From Desulfobacteraceae bacterium UBA2174 (GTDB lineage: Bacteria > Desulfobacterota > Desulfobacteria > Desulfobacterales > UBA2174), in assembly GCA_002327445.1 (NCBI GenBank), contig DCWA01000030.1, forward strand, positions 93,928 through 157,927: a DNA stretch of 64,000 nt, in the 5' to 3' direction. This document shows positions 7,924 to 17,234 of this stretch, piece after piece; position 1 is the stretch's first letter; every line of letters starts with the position of its first letter. The notes under the pieces were generated by a model. The model was given only the letters and a program-made list of their open reading frames with translations, searched no databases and was not told the DNA's origin. A program made the position numbers and the translations under genes.

Positions 7924-9912
7924 TCAGCGCAACGTCAGATCCCAATTCCACAGCCCGGGACGGGACTTGAGGGATATGCCCGCGGGTACCGTCTCCTCCA
8001 ACTGGACCAGAACCCGATATCCCGACTTCACCAGGGCTTCCTCGTGCGCCTTCAAGTCCAGGGGCCAGTTGGGATAAAGCCACAGGTTGGAATCCTGCAT
8101 CACCGCCCAGGCCGTCTCGTCCTTGGGGCTCCGGAAGGTTTCGCCCAATTCGATGCCCGCGGGCGCGCTGCGCGCCACGCACAGGGGCCAGTGGCCGCCG
8201 AGGACGATCCCCAGAGGCAGGGGGCTGCCTGCCGGCAGCGCCAACAGCTCCGCCGCGCCGAGTTCGGGGCTGACGATGACGCCGGCGAAACCCATCCGGG
8301 CGGCCGCCTGGAAAGCCAGTGGATTGGCGAGATTGCAAAAGGGACCCACCCAGAGGGGCGCTTGGAGGCGATCCGGGAAAAGCGCCCGCTGCCACGGCGC
8401 GTTGAGCACGAACCCGGCCGCGCCCCTCGCTGCGGCCGCCTGGATCCGTTCGGCCAGCCGGGACGTCTCGTCGGGCCACACGACCGGCGGCAGCCACCAC
8501 CAGAGGCGCTGCCGGCTTCGTTCAGCGGCCTTCAGACAGGCGTCGTCGAGCCAGCATCCGTCGCCTCCGGCCTTCCATTGCCGGCCGATGCGCTGACGCA
8601 CCAGCGGCATCCGGGAGCGCTGCGGTTTCGGCAGGCGGCTCCTGAAAGCCGCGCCGGCCGCGATGGAAACCGTCGGCAGCGCCTCCTTGAGCTCCTGGAT
8701 CATTTCGGCCAGGGCCGGTTCGCGACGGTCGACGAGAAAAACCGGCGCGTCCTTGGGAGGCCATTTGCCGCGCACCGGTTTCAGGTGAAAGCGGCCGCCC
8801 TTGGGTACCGCCTTGCCGATGCGCACCAACGCGTGCCAGGGGTCGTCCTCGTAACCGATGCGCACCATGTCGCCAGTGAGCAGCGGTTCGCGCGGCGACA
8901 GCCAAGCACCGCCGGCTCCGCCGCGCACCCGCCCCACCAACAGCCCCGATGCGCCGGCCTCTCCCTCGGCGACGGGGTGCCGGGGCCGCTGGGGCAGAAA
9001 GCGATAGTGGGTGCCGGGCCTTCCCAGGGCGCGCTCCAGCAGGGAAAGGGCGTCTCGCTTGACCTGCGGGTCCTGCCCCTGGTCGCGCAGCATCCGGTAG
9101 GCGGTGGTGGCGTAGTAGACGTAGTGCGGCCCTTTTTTGCGCCCCTCGATCTTCCACGCCGCCACCTGGTCGATGGTCTTGAGGGCCTTCGTCAGCACGT
9201 CGAGGCTCAGGTCCTGGCAGGAAAAAGAACGCATCCATCGGTCGTTCTGCTCATACCGCCGCCGACACGGTTGCACACAGCGCCCCCGCAGCCCACTACG
9301 CCCTCCGAGGTAGCTACTCCAGTAGCAGCGGCCGGAGACGGCATAGCACAGTGCGCCGTGGACGAAGGTTTCCAGGCGCAGTCCCTCCGGGCAAGCGGCC
9401 GCCATGGACCGGATCTCGTCGATGGACAGCTCCCGGGGGATCACCACCCGGTCCACCCCCAACTGTTTCCGCACCAGTGCCAGGGCTTCGGGGAAACTCA
9501 CGTTGGCCAGGGTCGACAGGTGCAGCTCGCCGCCGAAACCCGCCTGGCGGGCCAGTTCGACCACCGCTAAATCCTGGAAAATGATCCCATCCGGCGCCAC
9601 CTCGCGGTCCAGCAGGGCGATGAGCCGGCCGGTGTCATCCAGCTCTCCGGGCTTGAGCATCACGTTGAGGGTAACGTAGACGCGCACCCCGCGCGAATGG
9701 GCCAGAGCGGCGAGCCCGGCCAGATCTTCCAGGGTGAAGTTTTCGGCCGCCATGCGGGCCGAATACTGTTTCAGTCCGCAGTAGATCGCATCCGCGCCGG
9801 CGGCCAGGGCGGCCAAAAAACTGTCCCGCCCGCCGGCCGGCGCCAGAATTTCCGGTATCTGCGAGCCGCTGGGAGAGACCGCCGCCTCGATTGTTCGCGT
9901 CCTTGCTGTCAC
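7924..9912 (-). CDS. peptidase U32 family protein
   Basis: About 662 residues. The N-terminal half (residues 20-290) is a U32 domain: PEILAPAGGRDSFLAALAAG, ADAIYCGL, and the family signature HGALCYAVSGRCYWSSYLGG followed by RGRCVQPCRR, whose cysteines bind an Fe-S cluster in characterised tRNA/rRNA hydroxylases of this family. The C-terminal half includes a beta-barrel-like part and a second TIM-barrel-like part rich in Trp/Pro. An RNA-hydroxylation role is possible but not shown. GTG at 9912 with GAGG upstream is my preferred start; a TTG at 9930 is the alternative. Confidence 0.85.
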   Translation of the reverse strand: MTARTRTIEAAVSPSGSQIPEILAPAGGRDSFLAALAAGADAIYCGLKQYSARMAAENFTLEDLAGLAALAHSRGVRVYVTLNVMLKPGELDDTGRLIALLDREVAPDGIIFQDLAVVELARQAGFGGELHLSTLANVSFPEALALVRKQLGVDRVVIPRELSIDEIRSMAAACPEGLRLETFVHGALCYAVSGRCYWSSYLGGRSGLRGRCVQPCRRRYEQNDRWMRSFSCQDLSLDVLTKALKTIDQVAAWKIEGRKKGPHYVYYATTAYRMLRDQGQDPQVKRDALSLLERALGRPGTHYRFLPQRPRHPVAEGEAGASGLLVGRVRGGAGGAWLSPREPLLTGDMVRIGYEDDPWHALVRIGKAVPKGGRFHLKPVRGKWPPKDAPVFLVDRREPALAEMIQELKEALPTVSIAAGAAFRSRLPKPQRSRMPLVRQRIGRQWKAGGDGCWLDDACLKAAERSRQRLWWWLPPVVWPDETSRLAERIQAAAARGAAGFVLNAPWQRALFPDRLQAPLWVGPFCNLANPLAFQAAARMGFAGVIVSPELGAAELLALPAGSPLPLGIVLGGHWPLCVARSAPAGIELGETFRSPKDETAWAVMQDSNLWLYPNWPLDLKAHEEALVKSGYRVLVQLEETVPAGISLKSRPGLWNWDLTLR

Positions 9913-10023
9913 GTCGATGCCTCGTCTCAAATTAGAATCTGGCGCTTTTTCTATCCTGGATCAAACACCCGGTCAACCGCCGGCAGGCACTGCCGGCCTT
10001 GCCGCCCGGCCGGGCTGTGTTAT

Positions 10024-10266
10024 AGTTAGTGGCTGAACGAAAACCCCGGTTTTTCGGTAAAAAATTCGAAATCCGAATTTCGAAATCCGAAACAATGACC
10101 AAAACAGAAATGTTCCAATGACCAAAACAATGAAATTTCAACAAGTTCCTTTTAGTCATTTTGTCATTTGGTATTCGAATTTGTTTCGAGTTTCGAGTTT
10201 CGATATTCGGATTTTGCCTGAACATGACTTTTCGTTCAGGCACTAGTTAGGTGGCCTGAAACGAAG
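10024..10266. repeat. 205-bp imperfect palindrome (repeat family C, copy 1) with flanking duplication
   Basis: Terminal arms TGAACGAAAA (10034-10043) and TTTTCGTTCA (10229-10238) enclose AT-rich, partly self-complementary sequence containing TTCGAAATCCGAA-type words. The outside flanks carry an imperfect direct duplication (TAGTTAG-TGGC then TGAA at 10024 versus TAGTTAGGTGGC then CTGAA at 10245). It has the form of a MITE or long REP element. Related TTCGAAAT-rich palindromes occur at 24650 and 54314. It fills the space between the U32 gene and cooC. Confidence 0.6.
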
Positions 10267-10291
10267 AAATTCTTGTGGAAAGGACCGCACT

Positions 10292-11047
10292 ATGAAAATC
10301 GCCGTCAGCGGCAAGGGTGGCGTTGGCAAGACCACCTTCGCCGCCTTGCTGATTCGCACCCTCAGCGCCGAGGGCCGCAGCGTGCTGGCCATCGACGCCG
10401 ATCCGGACGCCAACCTCGCCGCCGCCGTCGGTATCCCCGACCCCGAACGCATCGTCCCCATCGCCGAAATGAAGTCCATGATCTTCGAGCGCACCGGCGC
10501 CCAACCGGGTACCATCGGCGGCTTCTTCAAGCTCAACCCCAAGGTGGACGATCTGCCCGACAGCCTCTCGGCCCGCCTGGAAAACATCAAACTGATGCGC
10601 CTGGGCGGCGTCAAGAAAGGCGGCGCCGGCTGCATCTGCCCGGAGAGCACCCTCCTGAAGGCCCTGATCACCCACATCGTACTCGCCCGCAACGAGGTGG
10701 TGGTGATGGACATGGAAGCGGGCATCGAGCACCTGGGACGCGGCACGGCCCAGGCGGTGGATCGGCTCATCGTGGTGGTGGAGCCGGGACGGCGCAGCAT
10801 CGACACCGCGGGGCACATCCGCCAGTTGGCCGGCGAGATCGGTTTGCGCAACATCGCCATCGTCGGCAACAAGATCCGCTCTGACAAGGACGTGGCCTTC
10901 TTGAAGACCAACCTGCCCGATTTCGCCTTTTTGGGCGCCATTCCCTATGACGACACCTTGATCGAGGCGGACCTGAACGGGGCTTCACCTTTCGATGTGG
11001 ACAGCCAGGCCAAGGTCGTGGTGCGCGACATGATCGACCGGATCTGA
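10292..11047 (+). CDS. cooC: CooC-like carbon monoxide dehydrogenase maturation ATPase
   Basis: 251 residues of the SIMIBI/MinD ATPase class. The deviant P-loop GKGGVGKTT lies at residues 7-15, the switch ADPDANLAA follows at about 37-45, and the nickel-binding C-x-C is at 114-116 (GAGCICPES), which is the CooC/AcsF hallmark. In characterised systems it inserts nickel into CO dehydrogenase or acetyl-CoA synthase. No CODH/ACS gene is in the window, so it serves a complex encoded elsewhere; the MetVF-Hdr cluster at 50-59 kb belongs to the same pathway. Its stop codon overlaps the ATG of the helicase gene. Confidence 0.88.
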   Translation: MKIAVSGKGGVGKTTFAALLIRTLSAEGRSVLAIDADPDANLAAAVGIPDPERIVPIAEMKSMIFERTGAQPGTIGGFFKLNPKVDDLPDSLSARLENIKLMRLGGVKKGGAGCICPESTLLKALITHIVLARNEVVVMDMEAGIEHLGRGTAQAVDRLIVVVEPGRRSIDTAGHIRQLAGEIGLRNIAIVGNKIRSDKDVAFLKTNLPDFAFLGAIPYDDTLIEADLNGASPFDVDSQAKVVVRDMIDRI

Positions 11048-13167
11048 TGCCCCAGCGCCGCTTCGTTCCCAAACGACCGCCCCATCGCGGGGCCGAGCAC
11101 CGGAAGCCGGCCGGGACGTTGAAACCCGGGGCCGACAGCCGCCTGGGGCGGATCTTCGCCCGGATCGGCATCCCCGCTCCAGGCCCCTTCGTTGCCGACC
11201 CCTTTCAAATCGAGGCCCTGGCCCGGGTGGCAGAGGGCGACTGCCTCGTCACCGCCCCCACAGGGGCCGGCAAGACCTGGATCGCGGAGCAGGCCATCGC
11301 CCGGGTGCTGAAGGCCGGGGGGCGGGCCTGGTACGCCTCGCCGCTCAAGGCCCTGACCAACGCCAAGTACCGTGAATTCGGCGCCGCCTTCGGTGCCGAA
11401 CGGGTGGGTATCCTCACCGGAGATCGCAAGGAGAACACCGAGGCCCCGGTGACCACCGGCACCACCGAGATCCTGCGCAACCAGCTCTACGACGCCATGG
11501 ACCGGGGAGTGGGCCTCGACACCGACTTCGTGGTCCTCGACGAAGCCCACTACCTCGGCGACCCGGATCGGGGCGTAGTCTGGGAAGAGGTGATGATCTA
11601 CCTGCCGCCGCGGGTCCCGCTGCTGCTGCTCTCGGCGACCATCGGCAACGCCCGGCAGATCGCCGACTGGCTGGCATCCATCCGCGGCCGTCCCTGCGCC
11701 GTGGTTCAGGCCGGGCGGCGTCCCGTGCCTCTCGAGTCCTTGTTTCTCCACCCTTCCGGAACCTTGATGCCGCTGACGGGCGGAGAGGGCAAAAACGGCC
11801 AGCCCCGGCTTTACCGCAAGGTCTTCGACTATGCCACCCAGCGCCGGCCGCCACGCCTGGCCCCGGGTCGGCGGCTGCCGCCCTTCGACCAGATCATCCG
11901 GGTTCTGGCCGCCTACGACCTGCTGCCGGTGATCTTTTTTCTCAAATCCCGCGCCGACTGCGACCGGGCCCTGACCCTTTGCGACGGAATCGAAACCGAT
12001 CCGCGGCAAACCGAGCGGAGGCGCCGGCGCCTGGCGGAGCTTTCCGCCGCCAGTGTCCACATCGCCCGGCATCGGCACCGGTTCGCCGCTGCGCGCCTGG
12101 GCGTGGCGGCGCATCACGGCGGCCAGCTTCCCGCCTGGAAGCTGGTGGTGGAAACCCTGATGACCGAGGGGTTGCTCACGGCGGTCTTCGCCACCTCCAC
12201 CGTGGCCGCGGGGGTGAACTTTCCGGCCCGCACGGTGGCTTTCCTCAACACGGACCGCTTCAATGGCAAGGATTTCGCCCCCCTGACGGCCACCGAAATC
12301 CAGCAGATGACCGGCCGGGCCGGCCGTCGCGGCATGGACCGCATCGGTTTTATTCTCGCCATTCCCGGTCCTTACATGGACTTGGCCCTGGCCGCCGAGC
12401 TGCTTGCCGCCCCGCCTTCGACGGTGGAAAGCCAGGTTCGCATCGACTTCTCCATGGTCTTGAACCTCCTGCTCTCCCATTCTCCCGGCCAGGTGGAAGA
12501 ACTGCTGGCGCGATCCCTGGCCGCCTTTGCCATCGGCGAGAAGACCCGGCGGCTCGACCGCCGCCGCATCGACGGTCCGGCCCAGCTCCTGGCGGCCGAT
12601 TTCCGCCGCCACCTCGCCTTTCTCCAGGAGCACGGCTTCGTGGACGACGCCGGCCGGCTCACCGCCGACGGGCGATGGGCCTCCCGGCTCCGGGTGGACC
12701 AGCCCCTGATCATCGCCCAAGGGCTGCGCGAGGGGGTGCTGGCCGTTTCGGATCCGGCCCTGCTGGCCGGGATGATCGCCAGTTTCGTGCAAGAGAAGGA
12801 AATCGACGAGAACGCCGCCACCATGGACCGCTGCAGCGAACTGATGCGCGCCTGCCTGACCCTCCAGGGCACATTGCGTCCCTTTGCCCGCCAGATGCTC
12901 GATCGGGGCTTTGCCGTGCGCCCCCTCATGCCCCAGCCGGCGGCGACGGTCTACACCTGGGCCCGGGGCGAGGACTGGCCGGATGTCCTCCGGCGCTCGG
13001 CCATGGCCGAAGGGGACCTGGTGATGCTCATCCTGCGCACCGCCGACAACCTGCGCCACATCCGGAGCCTCTCCGAGCCTTTTCCGGAAACGGCCGCCGC
13101 CGCGGGTCAGGCCGTGGATCTGCTCTTGCGCGAGCCGGTGGCCACCGATTGGGGGTTGGAGACTTGA
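11047..13167 (+). CDS. Ski2-like DExH superfamily 2 helicase
   Basis: 706 residues. After a basic N-terminus comes motif I APTGAGKT (residues 70-77), motif Ia SPLKALTNAKY, motif II LDEAHYLG, motif III LLSATIGN, and motif VI QMTGRAGRRGMDR. It then has a long helical C-terminal region as in the Ski2/Mtr4/Hel308 group. It probably unwinds RNA or branched DNA; bacterial members are poorly studied. Translation is coupled to cooC by an ATGA overlap at 11047, though a functional link to nickel insertion is not obvious. The 215 bases after the stop hold TTCAAATTTCAAGTTTC-type low-complexity repeats and no gene. Confidence 0.85.
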   Translation: MPQRRFVPKRPPHRGAEHRKPAGTLKPGADSRLGRIFARIGIPAPGPFVADPFQIEALARVAEGDCLVTAPTGAGKTWIAEQAIARVLKAGGRAWYASPLKALTNAKYREFGAAFGAERVGILTGDRKENTEAPVTTGTTEILRNQLYDAMDRGVGLDTDFVVLDEAHYLGDPDRGVVWEEVMIYLPPRVPLLLLSATIGNARQIADWLASIRGRPCAVVQAGRRPVPLESLFLHPSGTLMPLTGGEGKNGQPRLYRKVFDYATQRRPPRLAPGRRLPPFDQIIRVLAAYDLLPVIFFLKSRADCDRALTLCDGIETDPRQTERRRRRLAELSAASVHIARHRHRFAAARLGVAAHHGGQLPAWKLVVETLMTEGLLTAVFATSTVAAGVNFPARTVAFLNTDRFNGKDFAPLTATEIQQMTGRAGRRGMDRIGFILAIPGPYMDLALAAELLAAPPSTVESQVRIDFSMVLNLLLSHSPGQVEELLARSLAAFAIGEKTRRLDRRRIDGPAQLLAADFRRHLAFLQEHGFVDDAGRLTADGRWASRLRVDQPLIIAQGLREGVLAVSDPALLAGMIASFVQEKEIDENAATMDRCSELMRACLTLQGTLRPFARQMLDRGFAVRPLMPQPAATVYTWARGEDWPDVLRRSAMAEGDLVMLILRTADNLRHIRSLSEPFPETAAAAGQAVDLLLREPVATDWGLET

Positions 13168-13382
13168 GACTGTAAACTCGAAATTTGAAACTAGAAATCT
13201 GGAATTGGGAAAAAATCGGCGGTAGGGGACTCGACTTGTCATCCGGTCCGAATTGGATAAAATCGTAAAAAATCCGAAACCACCCCCGAGCATGGAGCGA
13301 TCACCGGGGCAACCCATTTGAATTTTGTCTTTTCTCTGTGTCCTCTGTGATTAAAATCAACTTGTTACGATCGCAACAAGTT

Positions 13383-14297
13383 TCAAATTTCAAGTTTCAA
13401 ATGGGCTTGGCGCACCCGGGTGGCCGCCACACGCTCCTGGATCAGGGCCAGGTTGGCGTCCACCTCCTGCTGGATCTGCTCCAGATCCGTCGGGCCAAGA
13501 TGCCGGAACCGGCCCTGCGGGGCGAGGTAATCGCCCACCGGCAGGTCGCCTTCCATGTTCAGCGTCCAGTCGGTGCCGTTTTCGATCTCGTAGAGCGGAA
13601 AGATGTTGGTCCGGGTGGCCAGGCGGGCGATCTTGATCGACAGGGAGGATGCCACGCCCCAGCCGGTGGGGCACGATGAGAAGACGTGGATGAACCGCGT
13701 GCCACCCCGCGTCTCGCGGGCCTTGGCGAACTTGCGGATGAAATCGTCGGGAAATGCGATGTTGGCCGTGGCGGCATAGGGGATGCGGTGGGCCGCCATG
13801 ATCTCCATGATGTTCTTCTTGCGGGTGCGCTTCCATCCGCTGCCGGGGGTGGTGGTGGTGCGGGTGCCGTAGGGCGTGGCCGAGGAGCGCTGCACCCCGG
13901 TGTTCATGTAGGCTTCGTTGTCGTAGCACACGAAGATGATGTCGTCGTTGCGCTCGGCGGTGCCCGACAGCGACTGGATGCCGATGTCGAAGGTGCCCCC
14001 GTCGCCGGCCCAGGCCACCACGGTGGTCTCGGCGTCCCCGCGCATGTCCAGCCCGGCGCGCACGCCGGCAGCGGTGACCGCCGCGCTGGCAAAGGCGGTG
14101 TGCAAAATGGGCACCTTCAGGGCCGTCATGGGATAGGGCCCGGCCATGATGGCAAAACACGAGGCCGGGATCACCAGCACGGTCTTTTCGCCAAGGCCCT
14201 TCAGGGCGTGATTGATGGCGATGCTCGCCCCGCATCCCGGGCAACCCAGGTTGCCAGGGTAGGTCAGTCCCCGGTCGGCGTTGATCGGCTCGCTCAT
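13383..14297 (-). CDS. 2-oxoacid:ferredoxin oxidoreductase, beta subunit (TPP-binding)
   Basis: 304 residues. The TPP-binding subunit is recognised from GCPGCGASIA at the N-terminus (cluster-ligand Cys pair), the TPP motif WAGDGGTFDIG, and YDNEAYMNTGVQRS, which is shared with pyruvate and 2-ketoisovalerate ferredoxin oxidoreductases. It catalyses reversible oxidative decarboxylation of a 2-oxoacid to acyl-CoA with electrons going to ferredoxin. It is the last gene of a four-gene unit (gamma, GltD-delta, alpha, beta), 46 bases after alpha, with GAGGGGAC upstream of the ATG. The exact substrate (pyruvate, branched-chain or aryl) cannot be read from sequence. Confidence 0.92.
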   Translation of the reverse strand: MSEPINADRGLTYPGNLGCPGCGASIAINHALKGLGEKTVLVIPASCFAIMAGPYPMTALKVPILHTAFASAAVTAAGVRAGLDMRGDAETTVVAWAGDGGTFDIGIQSLSGTAERNDDIIFVCYDNEAYMNTGVQRSSATPYGTRTTTTPGSGWKRTRKKNIMEIMAAHRIPYAATANIAFPDDFIRKFAKARETRGGTRFIHVFSSCPTGWGVASSLSIKIARLATRTNIFPLYEIENGTDWTLNMEGDLPVGDYLAPQGRFRHLGPTDLEQIQQEVDANLALIQERVAATRVRQAHLKLEI

Positions 14298-14343
14298 GGC
14301 GTCCCCTCAATCCTGTCGTCTTTGGTCAATACCATCTTAAAAC

Positions 14344-15510
14344 TTAAGGTCTTACTTCCGGGTTGAGCCCCACCCAGCAGCTTTCGGCCGCCGGCATCGG
14401 CGTCTCTTCGGCCAGTCGCAGCACCTCGGCGATCGTCTCCGGGGTGATGTCCCGGCCGCCCAGGCCGGCGATGTAGCTGTACACCGCGGGACGTTTTTCC
14501 AGCGGACACAGGGCGCCCTGGATTTCCCGGGCAAAGATCCCGCCGCTGCCGAAGGAGACGTTGCGGTCGATGACGGCGATGCGCGGCGCCGGCCCGAGGA
14601 CCGCACGGATCGTCTCGGCGGGAAAGGGGCGAAATTGCTTGATCTTGCACAACCCCACGCGTTTTCCGGCTTCGCGCTGCCGGGCAATGACGATGCGGGC
14701 CGTGCTCGTCACCGAACCGGTGGTCACCAGGACCAGGTCGGCATCTTCGCACCCCACGGTCTCAACGGCGTCGTGGCGGCGCCCGAAGACGTTTTCAAAC
14801 TCCCCTGCAATGGCATCGAAGGCCGGACCGGCCGCATCCATTCCGTCCTGGATGCTGCGGCGCATCTCCATGAAGAAGGCCGGTCCCACCATGGGGTATA
14901 GGGCCCGGGGATGATCGACGTCGATGCGGAAACGCGGTTCCAGGGGCGGCAGGAAGCGGTCCACCGTCTCCGGCGCGGGAACGTCCACCGGCTCGAAGGT
15001 GTGAGACACGTAAAAGGCATCGATGACCACCATCGCCGGCAGGTTGACCGTCTCGGCCAGGCGGAAGGCGATAAGGGTGGTGTCCAGGGCGTCCTGGGCG
15101 TCCTCGCAGTAGAGTTGGATCCAACCGGTGTCGCGCTGGGCCAGGCTGTCGCTCTGGTCCATCCAGATGTTCCACCCCGGTCCCAGGGCCCGGTTGACCT
15201 CGCCCATGACGATGGGCAGCCGGGCAGCAGAGGCCCAGTGGAGCACCTCGTGCATCAGGGCCAGGCCGTGGCTGCTGGTGGCGGTGAAGGTACGCACCCC
15301 GGTGGCCGCCGCACCGATGACCGCCGCCATGGAGGAATGCTCGCTTTCCACCGGAATGAACCGGGCCTTGAGGGACCCGTCGGCGCAGTGCTGGCTGATG
15401 GCCTCGATGATGTGGGTCTGGGGGGTGATCGGATAGCCGGCCACCACCTGGACCTTGGCCAGTCGCACCGCTTCGCTGATGGCGTGGCTGCCTTCCAGAA
15501 CCTGCCTCAT
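14344..15510 (-). CDS. 2-oxoacid:ferredoxin oxidoreductase, alpha subunit
   Basis: 388 residues. The pyrimidine-binding domain of the TPP enzyme starts LEGSHAISEAV, then GYPITPQTHIIE, ESEHSSMAAVIGA and TATSSHGLALM, all hallmark PorA/VorA segments. The transketolase-C-like domain follows (LVTTGSVTSTA, RPFPAETI, DRNVSFGSGG). ATG 15510 is supported by GGAGG and by an ATGA overlap with the preceding GltD-PorD gene; a longer frame to 15549 is rejected. It acts as a heteromultimer with the neighbouring subunits. Confidence 0.93.
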   Translation of the reverse strand: MRQVLEGSHAISEAVRLAKVQVVAGYPITPQTHIIEAISQHCADGSLKARFIPVESEHSSMAAVIGAAATGVRTFTATSSHGLALMHEVLHWASAARLPIVMGEVNRALGPGWNIWMDQSDSLAQRDTGWIQLYCEDAQDALDTTLIAFRLAETVNLPAMVVIDAFYVSHTFEPVDVPAPETVDRFLPPLEPRFRIDVDHPRALYPMVGPAFFMEMRRSIQDGMDAAGPAFDAIAGEFENVFGRRHDAVETVGCEDADLVLVTTGSVTSTARIVIARQREAGKRVGLCKIKQFRPFPAETIRAVLGPAPRIAVIDRNVSFGSGGIFAREIQGALCPLEKRPAVYSYIAGLGGRDITPETIAEVLRLAEETPMPAAESCWVGLNPEVRP

Positions 15511-17234
15511 GCCGATTCCTCCTCCATGTCCATGGCGCAGCGGGGGCATTCAACGGTGCAGATCCCGCACCCCTTGCAATAGTCCAGGTCCACGCTGCGC
15601 CGCCCTCCCTCATCCACCAAAATGGTCTGCTCCGGGCAGAAGATGCGGCAGTTGTCGCAGTCGTTGCAGATCCCGCAGTTGAAACAGCGTGCCGCCTCGG
15701 CCAATGCCTCCCGGGGTCTCAAGGTGGACACGGCCTCGTGGAAGCCGGCGGCCGCCGCGGCTGGCGCCAGGGCCGGGATGGCGCAGCGGGAGGTGCGGGA
15801 GAAATAATCGGTGTTGATGTCGGCGAAGGCGACCATCCGGATCGTGCGATGGCTTCTTTCACCGTCGAGGTAGATCTCCAGCGACAGGGCCGGCCCCGGC
15901 CCTACCCGGCACCGGTCCACGGCGGGCACAACGGCCTCCGGGCCATCGGTAAACAATGCATGGAGGGCGATGGCGGCCTGTTTACCCGAGCCGATGGCGT
16001 GGGCCACGCTGTTTTCGGTGGTGACGGGATCGCCGATGTAGCCCACGGTGCGCGGTGCGCAAGAGATGGCGCAGTGGCTCAGGCGGATGGTGTCGGCTTC
16101 GCCGGAGGGCCGGTGCCAGGGCTCGGCCACCTCGGCCCCGATACCCGAAAAAACGGCATTGAAACGCATCGTTTGAGGCGGCTGCTTGGCCGGTACGGCC
16201 CGCACCCTGCCGTCGGCCCCCACTTCGGCAGCCGTCATCGGCTGCACTTCCAGGTGAACGCCATCCCCTTCGGCTGCCGCTGAAACCGGGGCCATCAGCT
16301 CGACGATTTTGACCCCTTCGGCCTCCGCGGCAGCGATTTCGTGACCGAAGGCGGGCATGTCCTGCCGCCGCCGACGATAGACGATGGTCGGTTGGGCACC
16401 CTGGCGCAGCAGGGTCCGCGCCACGTCGATGGCGGTGTTGCCACCCCCGATCACCGCCACCGCACCGCCGACCGCCGGCGCCGATCCGGTCTGCACCTGT
16501 TTCAGAAAGGACAGACCGTCACCGATGATCGCTTCCCCGGAAATGTTGAGGCGCAGGGTGGCCGCCAGGCCGGAACCCACCAGCACGGCGTCGTAGCGCG
16601 CGGCCAGCTCGGCCAGAGTGTCCGGGGTGATGGCCCGGCCGCGATGAATCGTCACCCCCGCCTTCTCGATGCGGTCGATTTCCGCCGCCAGCACCGCCTT
16701 GGGCAGCCGGTAGGACGGAATGCCCCAGCGCAGGACGCCGCCGGGTTCCTCGCTGCCTTCGAAGACCTCGGCGGCGATTCCCAGTTGCGTCAAAAAATAC
16801 CCCGCCGCCAGCCCTGCCGGCCCGGCCCCCACGATGGCCACCTGGCGCTGGAGCGGCGCTGCCGTTGAAAACGGCAGCGGACTGCGCGCCGCCAGACCGG
16901 CGTCACCGATGTACCGTTCCAGGGCGTTGATAGCGACGGGGGCGTCCAGTTCGGCCCGGTTGCAGGCGTCTTCGCAGGGATGGAAGCAGACCCGGCCGCA
17001 AACCGAGGGAAAAGGATTCTCGCGGCAGATATGCACCCAGGCGTCGTGCATCTGCCCCCGGGAGGCGAGCATCTCCACGGTAGGGATGTCGATGCCGGCC
17101 GGGCAGGCCGCGCTGCATGGCGCCGTCTTGAAACGATAGACCGGCCGCACGAAGCGCCAGGAGCCGGTGCGGTTGGGCTCGGTGCTCATGCGGGTGACGG
17201 GAAAGAGCAGCGTCGGACGCAGGGATGCGATCAT
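15507..17234 (-). CDS. GltD-like FAD/NAD(P)-binding subunit fused to PorD-type 2[4Fe-4S] ferredoxin
   Basis: 575 residues. Residues 35-110 form a GltD/DPD-type cysteine-rich helical domain (APCSAACPAG, CGRVCFHPCEDACNR). A two-dinucleotide-binding-domain flavoprotein follows (IVGAGPAGLAAGYF, FEGSEEPGGVLRWGIPSYRLP, VIGGGNTAIDVART). The C-terminal 80 residues carry a cysteine-rich motif (CFNCGICNDCDNCRIFCP) and a [4Fe-4S] motif CKGCGICTVECP of the delta subunit. The fusion places a possible NAD(P)H-ferredoxin electron route directly on the 2-oxoacid oxidoreductase. It overlaps both neighbours by ATGA, which fixes its start at 17234. Confidence 0.9.
   Translation of the reverse strand: MIASLRPTLLFPVTRMSTEPNRTGSWRFVRPVYRFKTAPCSAACPAGIDIPTVEMLASRGQMHDAWVHICRENPFPSVCGRVCFHPCEDACNRAELDAPVAINALERYIGDAGLAARSPLPFSTAAPLQRQVAIVGAGPAGLAAGYFLTQLGIAAEVFEGSEEPGGVLRWGIPSYRLPKAVLAAEIDRIEKAGVTIHRGRAITPDTLAELAARYDAVLVGSGLAATLRLNISGEAIIGDGLSFLKQVQTGSAPAVGGAVAVIGGGNTAIDVARTLLRQGAQPTIVYRRRRQDMPAFGHEIAAAEAEGVKIVELMAPVSAAAEGDGVHLEVQPMTAAEVGADGRVRAVPAKQPPQTMRFNAVFSGIGAEVAEPWHRPSGEADTIRLSHCAISCAPRTVGYIGDPVTTENSVAHAIGSGKQAAIALHALFTDGPEAVVPAVDRCRVGPGPALSLEIYLDGERSHRTIRMVAFADINTDYFSRTSRCAIPALAPAAAAAGFHEAVSTLRPREALAEAARCFNCGICNDCDNCRIFCPEQTILVDEGGRRSVDLDYCKGCGICTVECPRCAMDMEEESA

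Noticed and set aside
10945..13317. A 790-codon open frame antisense to the helicase gene
   Set aside because: High GC leaves long antisense frames open. Its translation is Gly/Arg/His-rich with no domain, and the plus strand encodes a complete helicase. The same applies to other long antisense frames, e.g. at 21202-23742 and 61718-63838.
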